A DNA stretch of 52,403 nt from Chryseobacterium luteum (lineage in GTDB: Bacteria; Bacteroidota; Bacteroidia; Flavobacteriales; Weeksellaceae): positions 1-52,403 of the forward strand of contig NZ_JPRO01000018.1 of NCBI RefSeq assembly GCF_000737785.1. Reading direction: 5' to 3'. Positions 42,026-50,575 of this stretch are shown piece by piece. The position numbers and the translations under genes were made by a program. Position 1 is the first letter of the stretch; each line of letters begins with the position of its first letter. The notes beneath the pieces are model-generated. The model made no database searches, was not told the origin of the DNA, and saw nothing but the letters and a program-made list of their open reading frames with translations.

Positions 42026-42056
42026 CAAATGTAAAAAATATGAATCCATAACGCAA
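42026..42056 (-). promoter_or_regulatory. Promoter of the Cys-rich protein
   Basis: Minus strand TTG (42056-42054), 20 nt, TACATTTG (42033-42026); the ATG is 36 nt further on. Confidence 0.65.
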
Positions 42057-42065
42057 ATCCGGCAA

Positions 42066-43148
42066 TTATTTTTTCATCAGATCAATCAGAACCTTTTCAT
42101 ATTTATCGAGAATGATATCCTTTGAAAACCTTGATCTGATTGAATTTTTTATCGCATCACGGTTATAATTCCCTTGCAGGACTTTCATTACTGTTTGGGA
42201 AAAATCTTCATAATTTTCTATATTGGAAACTTCCCCGTTCACCTGATGCTGAATGATCTCATTAATACCTCCGGGACAGTTATTGGCCAAAGAATAAGTT
42301 CCACAGGCCCCTGCTTCCAAAAGAACATTCGGGAAACCTTCGTACCGTGAAGAGAGAATGAAGAGGTCTGCATATTTTAAAAACTGGTAAGGATTATCAT
42401 GCCTGCCATGAAAAATGACATTTTTTAACCCAAGAAAATCTTTCATCTGGAGCAATACGTCTTTATCTTTACCGTCGCCCAGGATATGAAGCAGAATATT
42501 CTCGTTTTTAAGCCTGGAAAAAACTTTCAGAAGATTGTCAAACCCTTTTCTGGAAGAAAGATTTCCTATTGCCACTACATTTTTGTAATTGTACTTAAAA
42601 CATTCCGGTCTTACAGAGGCTTCCAGCTTTTCATTGATAAAATCAAAATCGACAGGATTGTTTATTTTAACGATTTTCTTTTTCTTAATATTGAAATTAT
42701 CTACAAGATCATGCATCATATCATCGCTCTGTGCAATGATCCTCTGATAGTTATTGTAAAAATTATAGAAAAATTTAATCTCTTTCCGGGTTACATGCTG
42801 TGTGACCACATTGGTTTCCCTGGCAATAAATTTAGTTTTTGGAAACAGTTTGATAAACAGTGCCAGATAAGCATTTACCTCTCCGAAACCTGAAAATACA
42901 ATATCAGGCTTTCTGCGGTAGATTTCACCCAAAATTGGTTTGAGGGAATGCCTGATCCTTTCTGTATTGATGTCTATGATTTCGACATCTTTTTTAAGGA
43001 AATTAAGATATCCGCCCTGTTTGCGAAGCAATAGGATTTTGGGTTCAAACCGGTCTCTGGAAAGATGATTGGCAATGGTGGTAACAATCCTTTCTGCACC
43101 ACCGGTTTCCAGATCCGGCAGAATAAATATGACAGAAATCTTTTTCAT
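42066..43148 (-). CDS. GT4-type glycosyltransferase
   Basis: A 360-residue retaining GT-B glycosyltransferase. The N-terminal ILPDLETGGAERIVTTIA is the classic GT4 acceptor-side start. The C-terminal donor domain includes VAIGNLSSRKGFDNLLKVF, ILGDGKDKDVL and the EX7E motif in SSRYEGFPNVLLEAGACG. It likely adds a sugar to a cell-surface glycan or lipid; donor and acceptor unknown. Third gene of the recQ operon by spacing (10 nt after the PH-domain gene), an unrelated partner, so regulation rather than function may be shared. Confidence 0.9.
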   Translation of the reverse strand: MKKISVIFILPDLETGGAERIVTTIANHLSRDRFEPKILLLRKQGGYLNFLKKDVEIIDINTERIRHSLKPILGEIYRRKPDIVFSGFGEVNAYLALFIKLFPKTKFIARETNVVTQHVTRKEIKFFYNFYNNYQRIIAQSDDMMHDLVDNFNIKKKKIVKINNPVDFDFINEKLEASVRPECFKYNYKNVVAIGNLSSRKGFDNLLKVFSRLKNENILLHILGDGKDKDVLLQMKDFLGLKNVIFHGRHDNPYQFLKYADLFILSSRYEGFPNVLLEAGACGTYSLANNCPGGINEIIQHQVNGEVSNIENYEDFSQTVMKVLQGNYNRDAIKNSIRSRFSKDIILDKYEKVLIDLMKK

Positions 43149-43158
43149 CAGTGTAAAA

Positions 43159-43698
43159 TTAGTAAAAAGTTTTGTTAACCTTTAATTTTAAATTTTCAAA
43201 GATGGGAATAATTTCGCTGATATTTTCAACACTTATAAAGGCATACTCATCTTCAGCAAAATTCATCCCACTCCTCTTAAAAGAAAAAAGTTCTTCATTT
43301 TTTCCAAAAATAGTTTCTGGTTCGCCAAAAATAATATTCCCAAAAAATTTATTATTCATTTCAATATTGACCTGATCTATTTCTGTAAGCTTTTTTTCCT
43401 TGACAATCTCTTTAGTCAACTTTTCAGCAACAATAATTCTTTCATTAGTAATGAGATAATAATTATCTCTCAAATCAAAATACCGTAAAACCCATCTAAA
43501 AAAAGCAAAATAGAGTCCTGCTCCAAAAAATACAATTGCAAAAAAGAAAAAGAAGGACGTCATATTGATAAGAAGAACCGTAGATATTCCCAAATAAAAA
43601 AATGAAAACAAGATTCTTATTTTTTCGGTCATATTAAAAAAGAAACTCTTCTTTGGAAGAATTTCTTTTAAAATCATTTCGTTATTGTGTAAATCCAT
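43159..43698 (-). CDS. Membrane-anchored PH-like domain protein
   Basis: A 179-residue protein with two adjacent transmembrane segments (about residues 28-46 and 48-68) followed by a bacterial PH-like domain. That domain starts YYLITNERIIVAEKL and continues with EKKLTEIDQVNIEM and IFGEPE, the bPH_2 layout. Cytoplasmic PH domain inferred. Two nt after recQ and 10 nt before the glycosyltransferase gene, so one operon. Confidence 0.78.
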   Translation of the reverse strand: MDLHNNEMILKEILPKKSFFFNMTEKIRILFSFFYLGISTVLLINMTSFFFFFAIVFFGAGLYFAFFRWVLRYFDLRDNYYLITNERIIVAEKLTKEIVKEKKLTEIDQVNIEMNNKFFGNIIFGEPETIFGKNEELFSFKRSGMNFAEDEYAFISVENISEIIPIFENLKLKVNKTFY

Positions 43699-43700
43699 TC

Positions 43701-45905
43701 TTAGTTGGCTACATCACTGATGAATTTTATCCTCAGCATTCTTACTTCCTCATCAGAAAGTTCATCCCCAAATTCATCGAGAAGCACTTTCATGCTGTCA
43801 CTTTCAGACTCGGTCATGAATTCCATGAAGCCGTCTACGATATCTTCATCGAAATTATCTTCTATATAATAGTCAATATTCAGCTTGGTTCCCTGATAAA
43901 CGATGCTTTCCATTTCTTTTAAAAGCTCATTCATCGAAAGATTCTTAGCTCTTGCAATATCTTCCAGGTCGATCTTTTTGTCGGTACTCTGGATAATGAA
44001 AACTTTGTGGCTGGATTTGTTGGCCACCTGTTTCAGTACCATATCCTGAGTACGTTCTATATTGTTTTCCTCAACGTACGTTTTAATAAAATCTGCGAAT
44101 TCTTTACCGTATTTTTTGGCTTTTCCTTCTCCTACCCCATATATTTTCGCGATCTCATCCAATGAAACAGGATATTGAACCGTCATATCCTCTAAGCTTG
44201 GATCCATGAAAACCGTATAAGGCGGAATTCCATATTTTTTAGCTACTTTTTTTCTCAGATCTTTTAACTGACCAAAGAGATTCTGATCCAGACCTGTACT
44301 GGCCTGCATTTGTACCTGCTCACTTTCTGCTTTCGTCTGGGAAAGGTCAAACTCCCTGTCTTCGGCAATCAGGAACGGTTCTTCAGACTGTTTATCCAGG
44401 AAGTTTCTTGCTTTATCAGACATTTTCAAAACGCCGTAGGTTTCAATATCTTTCTGCAGAAATCCCTGAACCGTAGCCTGTCTTAAAATGGTTTTCCAGT
44501 AGTTGTCATTTCCCTCTTTTCCGAAACCGAAATGAGAGGTCTGTTCCAGTTTATATGATTTTGTAACGGCATTTTCTTTTCCGACAATCACTGAGATCAA
44601 ATCTTTAGATTTGAATTTTTCACCAGTATCTTTAATCAGGGTTAAAACTTTTTTCAGATCTGCTGTTGCCTCTTTTAATTTCGGAGGGTTAGAGGAATTG
44701 TCACACATATTGGCTCCATCACCCTTCACCGGATCAAAATTTTCTCCGAAATAATAAAGAATATACTGTCTCCTGCTCATTGAAGTTTCGGCGTAGCCTA
44801 CCACTTCATTCAGAAGCTGTAATCCGATTTCTCTTTCGGAAACGGCTTTCTGTGCAAGGAATTTTTCCAGTTTCTCAATATCCTTAGGATCATAAAACGC
44901 GATACAGTGGCCTTCACCGCCGTCTCTTCCCGCTCTTCCGGTTTCCTGATAATAGCTTTCCAGGGATTTAGGAAAATCATAATGGATCACAAAACGCACA
45001 TCCGGCTTGTCAATTCCCATTCCGAATGCAATGGTGGCCACAATAACATCTACTTCCTCCATCAGAAATTTATCCTGATTGGCTACCCTTACTTTCTGGT
45101 CAAGGCCGGCGTGGTACGGAAGCGCATTGATCCCGTTCACCTGCAGCAGCTGGGCAAACTCTTCCACTTTTCTCCTGCTTAAACAGTAAATAATCCCCGA
45201 TTTTCCTTTATGCTGATTGATAAATCTTACGATCTCCTTATCTACATTCACTTTCGGACGTACTTCGTAATATAGGTTCGGACGGTTGAAGCTTTCTTTA
45301 AAAACCAACGCATCACTCATGCCTAAAGTTTTCTGAATGTCATCCTGAACTTTTGGTGTTGCAGTAGCGGTGAGAGCAATGACCGGAACTTCAGCAATCC
45401 TGTCGATAATTGATTTCAGGTTTCTATATTCCGGTCTGAAATCGTGTCCCCATTCTGAAATACAGTGTGCTTCATCAATGGCCACGAAAGAAATCTTAAC
45501 TTCTCTAAGGAAATCCAGATAATCCTCTTTGATCAACGATTCCGGAGCGACATACAAAAGCTTGGTCTTACCACCCTTGATATCGTCGAAAACCTGCTTG
45601 GTCTGTGTCTTATTTAATGATGAATTTAAAACGTGCGCTACGCCTTCATCAGATGAAAGACCGTTTACCGCATCTACCTGATTTTTCATTAACGCTATTA
45701 AGGGCGAAACTACTATTGCCGTACCTTCTGAAATAAGTGCCGGAAGCTGGTAGCATAATGATTTACCACCTCCTGTCGGCATTAAGACAAATATATCCTT
45801 CCCACTAAGTAGGTTTTCTATAATTTGTTCCTGCTGGCCTTTAAATGTAGAAAACCCGAAATACTTTTTCAACTCGCCTGATAAATTGGCTTTTTTTGCG
45901 TTCAT
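43701..45905 (-). CDS. recQ: RecQ-family DNA helicase, zinc-site degenerate
   Basis: A 734-residue superfamily 2 helicase (3'-5') acting in recombination and repair. Motif I is MPTGGGKSLCYQLPA, motif II DEAHCISEWGHDFRPEY, motif VI in YQETGRAGRDGGEG. An RQC/winged-helix region follows, then an HRDC domain (LRKKVAKKYGIPPYTVF to FADFIKTYV) and a C-terminal helix-turn-helix-like extension. The RecQ zinc site is mostly lost: Ser377 replaces the Cys before Arg-Arg, and AxxCDNS (398-404) keeps one Cys, Cys401. First gene of the recQ-PH-GT4 operon. Confidence 0.95.
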   Translation of the reverse strand: MNAKKANLSGELKKYFGFSTFKGQQEQIIENLLSGKDIFVLMPTGGGKSLCYQLPALISEGTAIVVSPLIALMKNQVDAVNGLSSDEGVAHVLNSSLNKTQTKQVFDDIKGGKTKLLYVAPESLIKEDYLDFLREVKISFVAIDEAHCISEWGHDFRPEYRNLKSIIDRIAEVPVIALTATATPKVQDDIQKTLGMSDALVFKESFNRPNLYYEVRPKVNVDKEIVRFINQHKGKSGIIYCLSRRKVEEFAQLLQVNGINALPYHAGLDQKVRVANQDKFLMEEVDVIVATIAFGMGIDKPDVRFVIHYDFPKSLESYYQETGRAGRDGGEGHCIAFYDPKDIEKLEKFLAQKAVSEREIGLQLLNEVVGYAETSMSRRQYILYYFGENFDPVKGDGANMCDNSSNPPKLKEATADLKKVLTLIKDTGEKFKSKDLISVIVGKENAVTKSYKLEQTSHFGFGKEGNDNYWKTILRQATVQGFLQKDIETYGVLKMSDKARNFLDKQSEEPFLIAEDREFDLSQTKAESEQVQMQASTGLDQNLFGQLKDLRKKVAKKYGIPPYTVFMDPSLEDMTVQYPVSLDEIAKIYGVGEGKAKKYGKEFADFIKTYVEENNIERTQDMVLKQVANKSSHKVFIIQSTDKKIDLEDIARAKNLSMNELLKEMESIVYQGTKLNIDYYIEDNFDEDIVDGFMEFMTESESDSMKVLLDEFGDELSDEEVRMLRIKFISDVAN

Positions 45906-45937
45906 CTAATTTTCTATTGCTAAATTTGCATCCAACC

Positions 45938-45945
45938 CAAAGTTA
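45938..45945 (-). promoter_or_regulatory. Putative -7 box of recQ
   Basis: The minus strand reads TAACTTTG (exact TAnnTTTG), 32 nt before ATG 45905. On the plus strand TAAATTTG at 45921-45928 with a TTG 22 nt upstream could be a distal promoter for the 46064 gene. Confidence 0.45.
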
Positions 45946-46063
45946 TAAAAATTCTGCTTAAAATAAAAGCGAACGAATTTATAAAAAATAAAACTTATAT
46001 TAAATATTCTTTTTTAAATATAACGTTTTTTAATGGATTTTTTGTATGCTTTAAAATTAAAAA

Positions 46064-47023
46064 ATGGAAAGAACCGATATTATTTCAATTGCCAAGAGTA
46101 CTTTAGAGATAGAAATTTCAGAACTTGAAAAATTAAAGAACAGAATTGATGAAGATTTTGCCCGAGCAGTGGAGATTATTCATTCGGCAAAGGGGAAATT
46201 AATCGTTGTGGGAATCGGGAAATCTGCCCACGTAGGCAATAAAATTGTTGCCACTCTAAATTCTACAGGTACCCCGTCACAATTCCTTCATGCTTCTGAA
46301 GCCATCCACGGAGATCTGGGTGTGATCCAGAAGCAGGATGTGGTTTTATGCATCTCAAATTCCGGAAATTCACCTGAAATAGCCAATCTTGTTCCTTATT
46401 TAAAGGATTATTCTTCTGCGCTGATCGGGATGACGGGAAATAAAAACAGTAAACTTGCTGAATTTTCCGAAATTGTACTGGACACCCACGTAGATGTGGA
46501 AGCCTGCCCGAACAAACTGGCCCCGACAAGTTCCACAACCCTCCAGATGGCCCTTGGAGACGCTCTGGCTGTTGCCCTGATGGAGTTGAATGATTTCAGA
46601 GAGAATGATTTTGCCAAATTCCATCCGGGAGGAAGTTTAGGAAAGAACCTTGTTTCAAAAGTAGACCAGTTTTTATCCCCTCAGAAACCTCAGATTGAGG
46701 AAAATGCCCCGGTAAGAGACGTTATTATTTCAATAAGTGCATCAAGCCATGGAATAACAGTGGTAACCCGCGACGAAAAGATTATTGGCGTGATCACTGA
46801 CGGGGATCTGAGAAGAATGCTGATGAAAGGTGATGATATCACTAAAATCCAGGCAAAAGACATCATGTCTGCCAACCCTAAAACCATTGAAAGGGATACC
46901 CTGGCAAAAGAGGCTATGAAAATCCTGAAGGAAAATAATATCGGCCAGCTCATTGTGACAGAAAACGGAACCTATTCCGGAATTATAGATCTTCATACAT
47001 TGCTTGATGAAGGGATCAATTAA
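46064..47023 (+). CDS. kdsD: Arabinose-5-phosphate isomerase (KpsF/GutQ/KdsD)
   Basis: Isomerises ribulose 5-phosphate and arabinose 5-phosphate, the first step to KDO for lipopolysaccharide. The 319-residue protein has an N-terminal SIS domain (GKLIVVGIGKSAHVGNKI, LCISNSGNSPEIANLVPYL, the conserved VEACPNKLAPTSSTTLQM) and two C-terminal CBS domains (ISASSHGITVVTRDEKI and DTLAKEAMKILKENNIGQL). Length and order fit KdsD. Divergent from recQ and followed by tatC, an arrangement I recall as common in Flavobacteriia. Confidence 0.95.
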   Translation: MERTDIISIAKSTLEIEISELEKLKNRIDEDFARAVEIIHSAKGKLIVVGIGKSAHVGNKIVATLNSTGTPSQFLHASEAIHGDLGVIQKQDVVLCISNSGNSPEIANLVPYLKDYSSALIGMTGNKNSKLAEFSEIVLDTHVDVEACPNKLAPTSSTTLQMALGDALAVALMELNDFRENDFAKFHPGGSLGKNLVSKVDQFLSPQKPQIEENAPVRDVIISISASSHGITVVTRDEKIIGVITDGDLRRMLMKGDDITKIQAKDIMSANPKTIERDTLAKEAMKILKENNIGQLIVTENGTYSGIIDLHTLLDEGIN

Positions 47024-47069
47024 TTCTATTTAAAACCATTTTTCACTGATCGCGATTACGATACATCAT

Positions 47070-47104
47070 CAGGCGGTATCCGCAAAAATACCGTCTGCTT
47101 TTTC
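47070..47104 (+). terminator. Terminator of kdsD
   Basis: CAGGCGGTAT pairs with ATACCGTCTG (one G-T pair) around an 8-nt loop and is followed by CTTTTT. Confidence 0.85.
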
Positions 47105-47187
47105 TGAAAACCAAACATGGGACTACTTCCTTTTATAAGCTTAAATAAAATCACTATCAATAATTCTGAATACTGGTTATTATTTCA

Positions 47188-47195
47188 TAATTTTG
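47188..47195 (+). promoter_or_regulatory. Putative -7 box of tatC
   Basis: TAATTTTG matches TAnnTTTG exactly, 55 nt before ATG 47251. CTG at 47166-47168 gives a near-consensus -33 with 19-nt spacing. Confidence 0.55.
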
Positions 47196-47250
47196 CACAC
47201 TTAAACGGCTTGCCTTTTACAGGCTGGCTATTTTAGAGAGACTTTAGTAT

Positions 47251-48075
47251 ATGGACGAAAAAAAAGAAATGTCCTTTTGGGGACATATTGGAGAATTAAG
47301 AGGCCACCTTGTCCGCTCAATTATCGCTATTGTAATTGTTGCTGTGGCTGTAGGATTCAATATCAACTGGATCATGGACCATATCTTTTTTGGGCCGACC
47401 AGAAATGATTTTCCAACTTTCAGGATAGTCAACCATTTTTCAAGAATGCTTTTAGGGGAAGACAGTATTCACCTTCCGAAAGACTTTCCGGTTCGTGTAC
47501 AACGGCTTTACCAGCAGTTCAACGTGATGATGGCTGTTTCTGTTTTCGGAGGTATGGTAGGTGCTTTTCCGTATATCGTGTGGGAGCTATGGAGATTTAT
47601 AGGTCCGGCTCTTCATCCTAAAGAAAGAAAGAACTCTATTTTTATTATCAATGCAGTGTGGATCCTGTTTATGACAGGCGTTTTATGCGGTTACTTCTTA
47701 ATTCTTCCGTTCGCTGTGAATTTCGGGGTTATTTTTAAGATCTCCGATATTATCATTCCGCTGTATGACTTAAGTGATTATACTACGCTGTTTTTGCAGG
47801 TAATTTTAGGGATGGGCGTTATTTTCCTGTTTCCTATCCTTATCTATTTCCTTACGAGCATCGGAATCCTTACACCTATGTTTATGAAAACATATCGCCG
47901 TCATGCTATTGTTCTGATCATGGTCGTTGCAGCAATCATTACACCTGCAGATGTTTTAAGTATGATAATGGCGGCTTTTCCACTGCTTATCCTTTATGAG
48001 TTCAGTATCATCATGTGCTCTTTTACTTATAAAAAAGTACAGAAAAACTCAGGAAATTTGCCAACTATTCGATAG
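47251..48075 (+). CDS. tatC: Sec-independent protein translocase TatC
   Basis: Integral membrane core of the twin-arginine translocase that recognises folded Tat substrates. 274 residues, six transmembrane helices. The N terminus MSFWGHIGELRGHLVRSII matches the conserved TatC start (F-x-H-L-x-E-L-R). PYIVWELWRFIGPALHPKERK and the region FPILIYFLTSIGILTPMFM follow, and AIITPADVLSMIMAAFPLLILYE closes the family pattern. Own terminator downstream. tatA/B are not in the window. Confidence 0.95.
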   Translation: MDEKKEMSFWGHIGELRGHLVRSIIAIVIVAVAVGFNINWIMDHIFFGPTRNDFPTFRIVNHFSRMLLGEDSIHLPKDFPVRVQRLYQQFNVMMAVSVFGGMVGAFPYIVWELWRFIGPALHPKERKNSIFIINAVWILFMTGVLCGYFLILPFAVNFGVIFKISDIIIPLYDLSDYTTLFLQVILGMGVIFLFPILIYFLTSIGILTPMFMKTYRRHAIVLIMVVAAIITPADVLSMIMAAFPLLILYEFSIIMCSFTYKKVQKNSGNLPTIR

Positions 48076-48108
48076 TACAGGTTAAATTAAAAATATAAAA
48101 TATTATTA

Positions 48109-48142
48109 AACAGCTCTTTATACCAAAAGAGTTGTTTTTTTT
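48109..48142 (+). terminator. Terminator of tatC
   Basis: AACAGCTCTTT pairs with AAGAGTTGTT and is followed by T8. Confidence 0.85.
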
Positions 48143-48185
48143 GAGATTTTATTTTCAATAATTACTGAAAGTTCAAAAATATTTT

Positions 48186-48193
48186 TATCTTTG
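48186..48193 (+). promoter_or_regulatory. Putative promoter of the DoxX/DUF2071 operon
   Basis: TATCTTTG matches TAnnTTTG exactly, 32 nt before ATG 48226. A CTG at 48165-48167 leaves an 18-nt spacer, a near-consensus -33. Confidence 0.55.
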
Positions 48194-48225
48194 AATAGAA
48201 ATTAATCAACCCAATTCCTGATTCA

Positions 48226-48612
48226 ATGAAAAATATCCACAACATATTAAATTACTGTATTGCCCTGGTCTGGATTATCAACGGCCTTGTCTGTAAAGTA
48301 TTGAACTTTGTTCCGCGCCATGAAGAAATTGTTGCAAGAATTTTAAATGATCATTATTCAAGACTGCTTACCATTCTGATTGGATGTTCAGAAATGATAA
48401 TGGCTCTATGGATCTTAACGGGAAATAATTCCAGACTCAATGCAATTGTACAAATCACAATCATTGCGGCCATGAATATGCTTGAATTTATACTGACTCC
48501 GGATTTATTGCTTTGGGGCAGATTCAATTCATTATTTGCCTTTCTCTTTATTTTACTTATTTATTTTAATGAGTTTCATGTGAATCCAAAAAAATTAAAT
48601 CATCATGCTTAA
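48226..48612 (+). CDS. DoxX-like membrane protein
   Basis: A 128-residue protein with four transmembrane segments (near residues 8-24, 46-64, 72-90 and 98-116) and the DoxX-like layout: ALVWIINGLVCKVLNFVP at the first helix end, ILIGCSEMIMALWILTG in the second, TIIAAMNMLEFILTPDLLL in the third. Function in this context unknown. It overlaps the DUF2071 gene by 8 nt, heading a four-gene operon. Confidence 0.78.
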   Translation: MKNIHNILNYCIALVWIINGLVCKVLNFVPRHEEIVARILNDHYSRLLTILIGCSEMIMALWILTGNNSRLNAIVQITIIAAMNMLEFILTPDLLLWGRFNSLFAFLFILLIYFNEFHVNPKKLNHHA

Positions 48613-49369
48613 CTTTTTAAAAAACCATCCGTTTGCCGTCGAAGCTTTTTTTGAAAGTTCAATTGTTTTGACATTTGCCGTTCCCAAAGAACAATTACAA
48701 CATCTTATCCCGGACTGTCTGGAGCTTGATACCTTCCGGGACCGGTGGGCTTTTGTAGCAGCGGCAATGGTTCAGACAAAAGACTTACGTCCAAAAGGGT
48801 TTCCAAAGTTTATGGGAAACGATTTTTTTCTGATCGGCTACCGGGTATTTGTAAGGTACAGAAACAATAACGGAAAAAAATTGCGTGGGCTGTATATTCT
48901 TAAATCTGAAACAGATAAAAAGAAAATGGAATTTATGGGTAATTTATTCACTCATTATAATTATTCTACCACAGACATTCATCAGACTGAAAAAGAAAAC
49001 GTAAAAGAAATACAGTCTGTTAAGTCCAAATTTAAAGTCATTATCAGCAATAGAGAGCAAAATATTCCTTTACCTGCAGATTCTCCCTTTGCAGACTGGA
49101 AAGAAGCAAGAAGATTTGCGGGACCTTTGCCTTTTACTTTTACTTACAATAAAGAAACCCGGGAAGTTCTTATCATTGAAGGAGTAAGACAGAACTGGAT
49201 TCCTGCACCGGTAGAGATTCTCGACTATAATTTCGGATTTTTAGATACGCTGAAACTTGAAAATCCTGTTTTAGCCAATGCATTTATCATCAAAAATATT
49301 CCATACTACTGGAAAAAAGGAAAAATTGAACCATGGAAACAACAAGAAGAAAATTTCAGGGTGTCCTGA
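48605..49369 (+). CDS. DUF2071 family protein
   Basis: A 254-residue protein that fits DUF2071 (YqjF-like): N-terminal HPFAVEAFFESSIVLTFAV, then LQHLIPDCLELDTFRDRWAFVAAAMVQ, a central GYRVFVRYRNNNGKKLRGLYI beta sheet, and PVEILDYNFGFLDTLKL near the end. Family function unknown. Its start overlaps the DoxX-like gene and its end overlaps the methyltransferase gene by 37 nt, so translation is coupled. Confidence 0.85.
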   Translation: MLNFLKNHPFAVEAFFESSIVLTFAVPKEQLQHLIPDCLELDTFRDRWAFVAAAMVQTKDLRPKGFPKFMGNDFFLIGYRVFVRYRNNNGKKLRGLYILKSETDKKKMEFMGNLFTHYNYSTTDIHQTEKENVKEIQSVKSKFKVIISNREQNIPLPADSPFADWKEARRFAGPLPFTFTYNKETREVLIIEGVRQNWIPAPVEILDYNFGFLDTLKLENPVLANAFIIKNIPYYWKKGKIEPWKQQEENFRVS

Positions 49370-50085
49370 ATATCTTAAGCTTTAACCGGCATTTTTACAT
49401 CGTAGGAATAGGGATCTTAGCTTTAATTACGATCAGTCATCAACTATTTGAATGGCCAGATCTTCTGTACTGGCTCATCATGGCTGCATTTCTTTATGGA
49501 CTTATAATGCCATTAATTGTTTCAGCTTATGTTTATGATTTTTCGGGATATTATAATTTTCAATGGCTGAACAAATGTTCCATTGATGAATCAAAAATAC
49601 AGCAGATTTTAAATATCAATGCCGGATTTGATGAAACGAGCTACATTATTAAAGACAAATTTCCACAGGCCGATTTAAAAGTTTTTGATTTTTATGACGC
49701 GAAACGACATACGGAACCCGCTATAGTAAGAGCCAGGAAAGTGAGTATTGTATATCCTGACACCCAACAGATACAGTCAAACTCAATCCCATTAAATGAT
49801 CAATCTGCTGATATTATTTTCCTGCTTTCTGCTGTACACGAAATAAGGGTGCATGAAGAAAAAATCCTGTTCCTGAAGGAATGCCGCCGTTTATGCAAAC
49901 CCGATGGAAAAATAATCATGGTGGAGCACCTTAGAGATTTCCCCAATTTTTTAGCTTTTTCTGTGGGTTTTACCCACTTCTTTTCAAAAGATGTATGGAA
50001 AAATGCTTTTAAAAATGCAGGTTTTACATCTTGCAAAGAGGTGAAATTTACACCTTTCATGTCAATTTTCATTTATACTCCTTAA
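49333..50085 (+). CDS. Membrane-anchored SAM methyltransferase
   Basis: A 250-residue protein. Two N-terminal hydrophobic segments (about residues 21-38 and 44-66, the second containing PDLLYWLIMAAFLYGLIMP) precede a class I methyltransferase fold with a weak motif I. Later motifs are visible: DQSADIIFLLSAVHEIR, ECRRLCKPDGKIIMVEHLRD and TSCKEVKFTPFMSIF. SAM binding is inferred from the C-terminal half, since motif I is degenerate. It starts inside the DUF2071 gene and is followed 13 nt later by another membrane gene. Confidence 0.75.
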   Translation: METTRRKFQGVLNILSFNRHFYIVGIGILALITISHQLFEWPDLLYWLIMAAFLYGLIMPLIVSAYVYDFSGYYNFQWLNKCSIDESKIQQILNINAGFDETSYIIKDKFPQADLKVFDFYDAKRHTEPAIVRARKVSIVYPDTQQIQSNSIPLNDQSADIIFLLSAVHEIRVHEEKILFLKECRRLCKPDGKIIMVEHLRDFPNFLAFSVGFTHFFSKDVWKNAFKNAGFTSCKEVKFTPFMSIFIYTP

Positions 50086-50098
50086 TCATTGAATCCAT

Positions 50099-50494
50099 AT
50101 GGAACTTCAATTACAAATAACCGGAATGCTTCTGATTGCTTTAGCATTTATACATATTATTTTTCCTAAATATTTTAACTGGGAAAAAGAGCTTCGGTCA
50201 TTGAGCCTGATAAACCGGGAAATGATGAGGGTTCATACCCTCTTTATTGCCTTAACGGTATTTCTTATGGGCTTGCTCTGTGTAACGTCTCCCCATGAGT
50301 TAACAGAACCTGGTCTTGGTAAAAAAATAGCCCTTGGATTAGCTGTCTTCTGGACCACCCGGCTGTTCATTCAGTTTTTCGGATATTCGTCGGAATTATG
50401 GAAAGGAAAAGCTTTTGAAACGGTTACCCATATTATTTTTTCCTTATTCTGGATATACATAAGTGTTTTGTTTTGGATCATATACTTCCAGTAA
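50099..50494 (+). CDS. Hypothetical four-helix membrane protein
   Basis: A 131-residue protein with four hydrophobic segments (near residues 5-22, 45-64, 72-93 and 106-128), separated by short charged turns such as FPKYFNWEKELRSLSLINREM. Family not recognised. Last gene of the operon begun by the DoxX-like gene. By context it works with the DUF2071 and methyltransferase proteins at the membrane. Confidence 0.75.
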   Translation: MELQLQITGMLLIALAFIHIIFPKYFNWEKELRSLSLINREMMRVHTLFIALTVFLMGLLCVTSPHELTEPGLGKKIALGLAVFWTTRLFIQFFGYSSELWKGKAFETVTHIIFSLFWIYISVLFWIIYFQ

Positions 50495-50545
50495 GCAGGA
50501 TAAAATTATTTGTATTTAAATCGAATTTTTTGGTATTAATTTTTC

Positions 50546-50553
50546 TATTTTTG
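50546..50553 (+). promoter_or_regulatory. Putative -7 box of the M1 peptidase gene
   Basis: TATTTTTG matches TAnnTTTG exactly, 22 nt before ATG 50576. The nearest TTG (50530-50532) is only 13 nt upstream, too close. Confidence 0.45.
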
Positions 50554-50575
50554 ATAGAATTTAATTTGATTTTAA

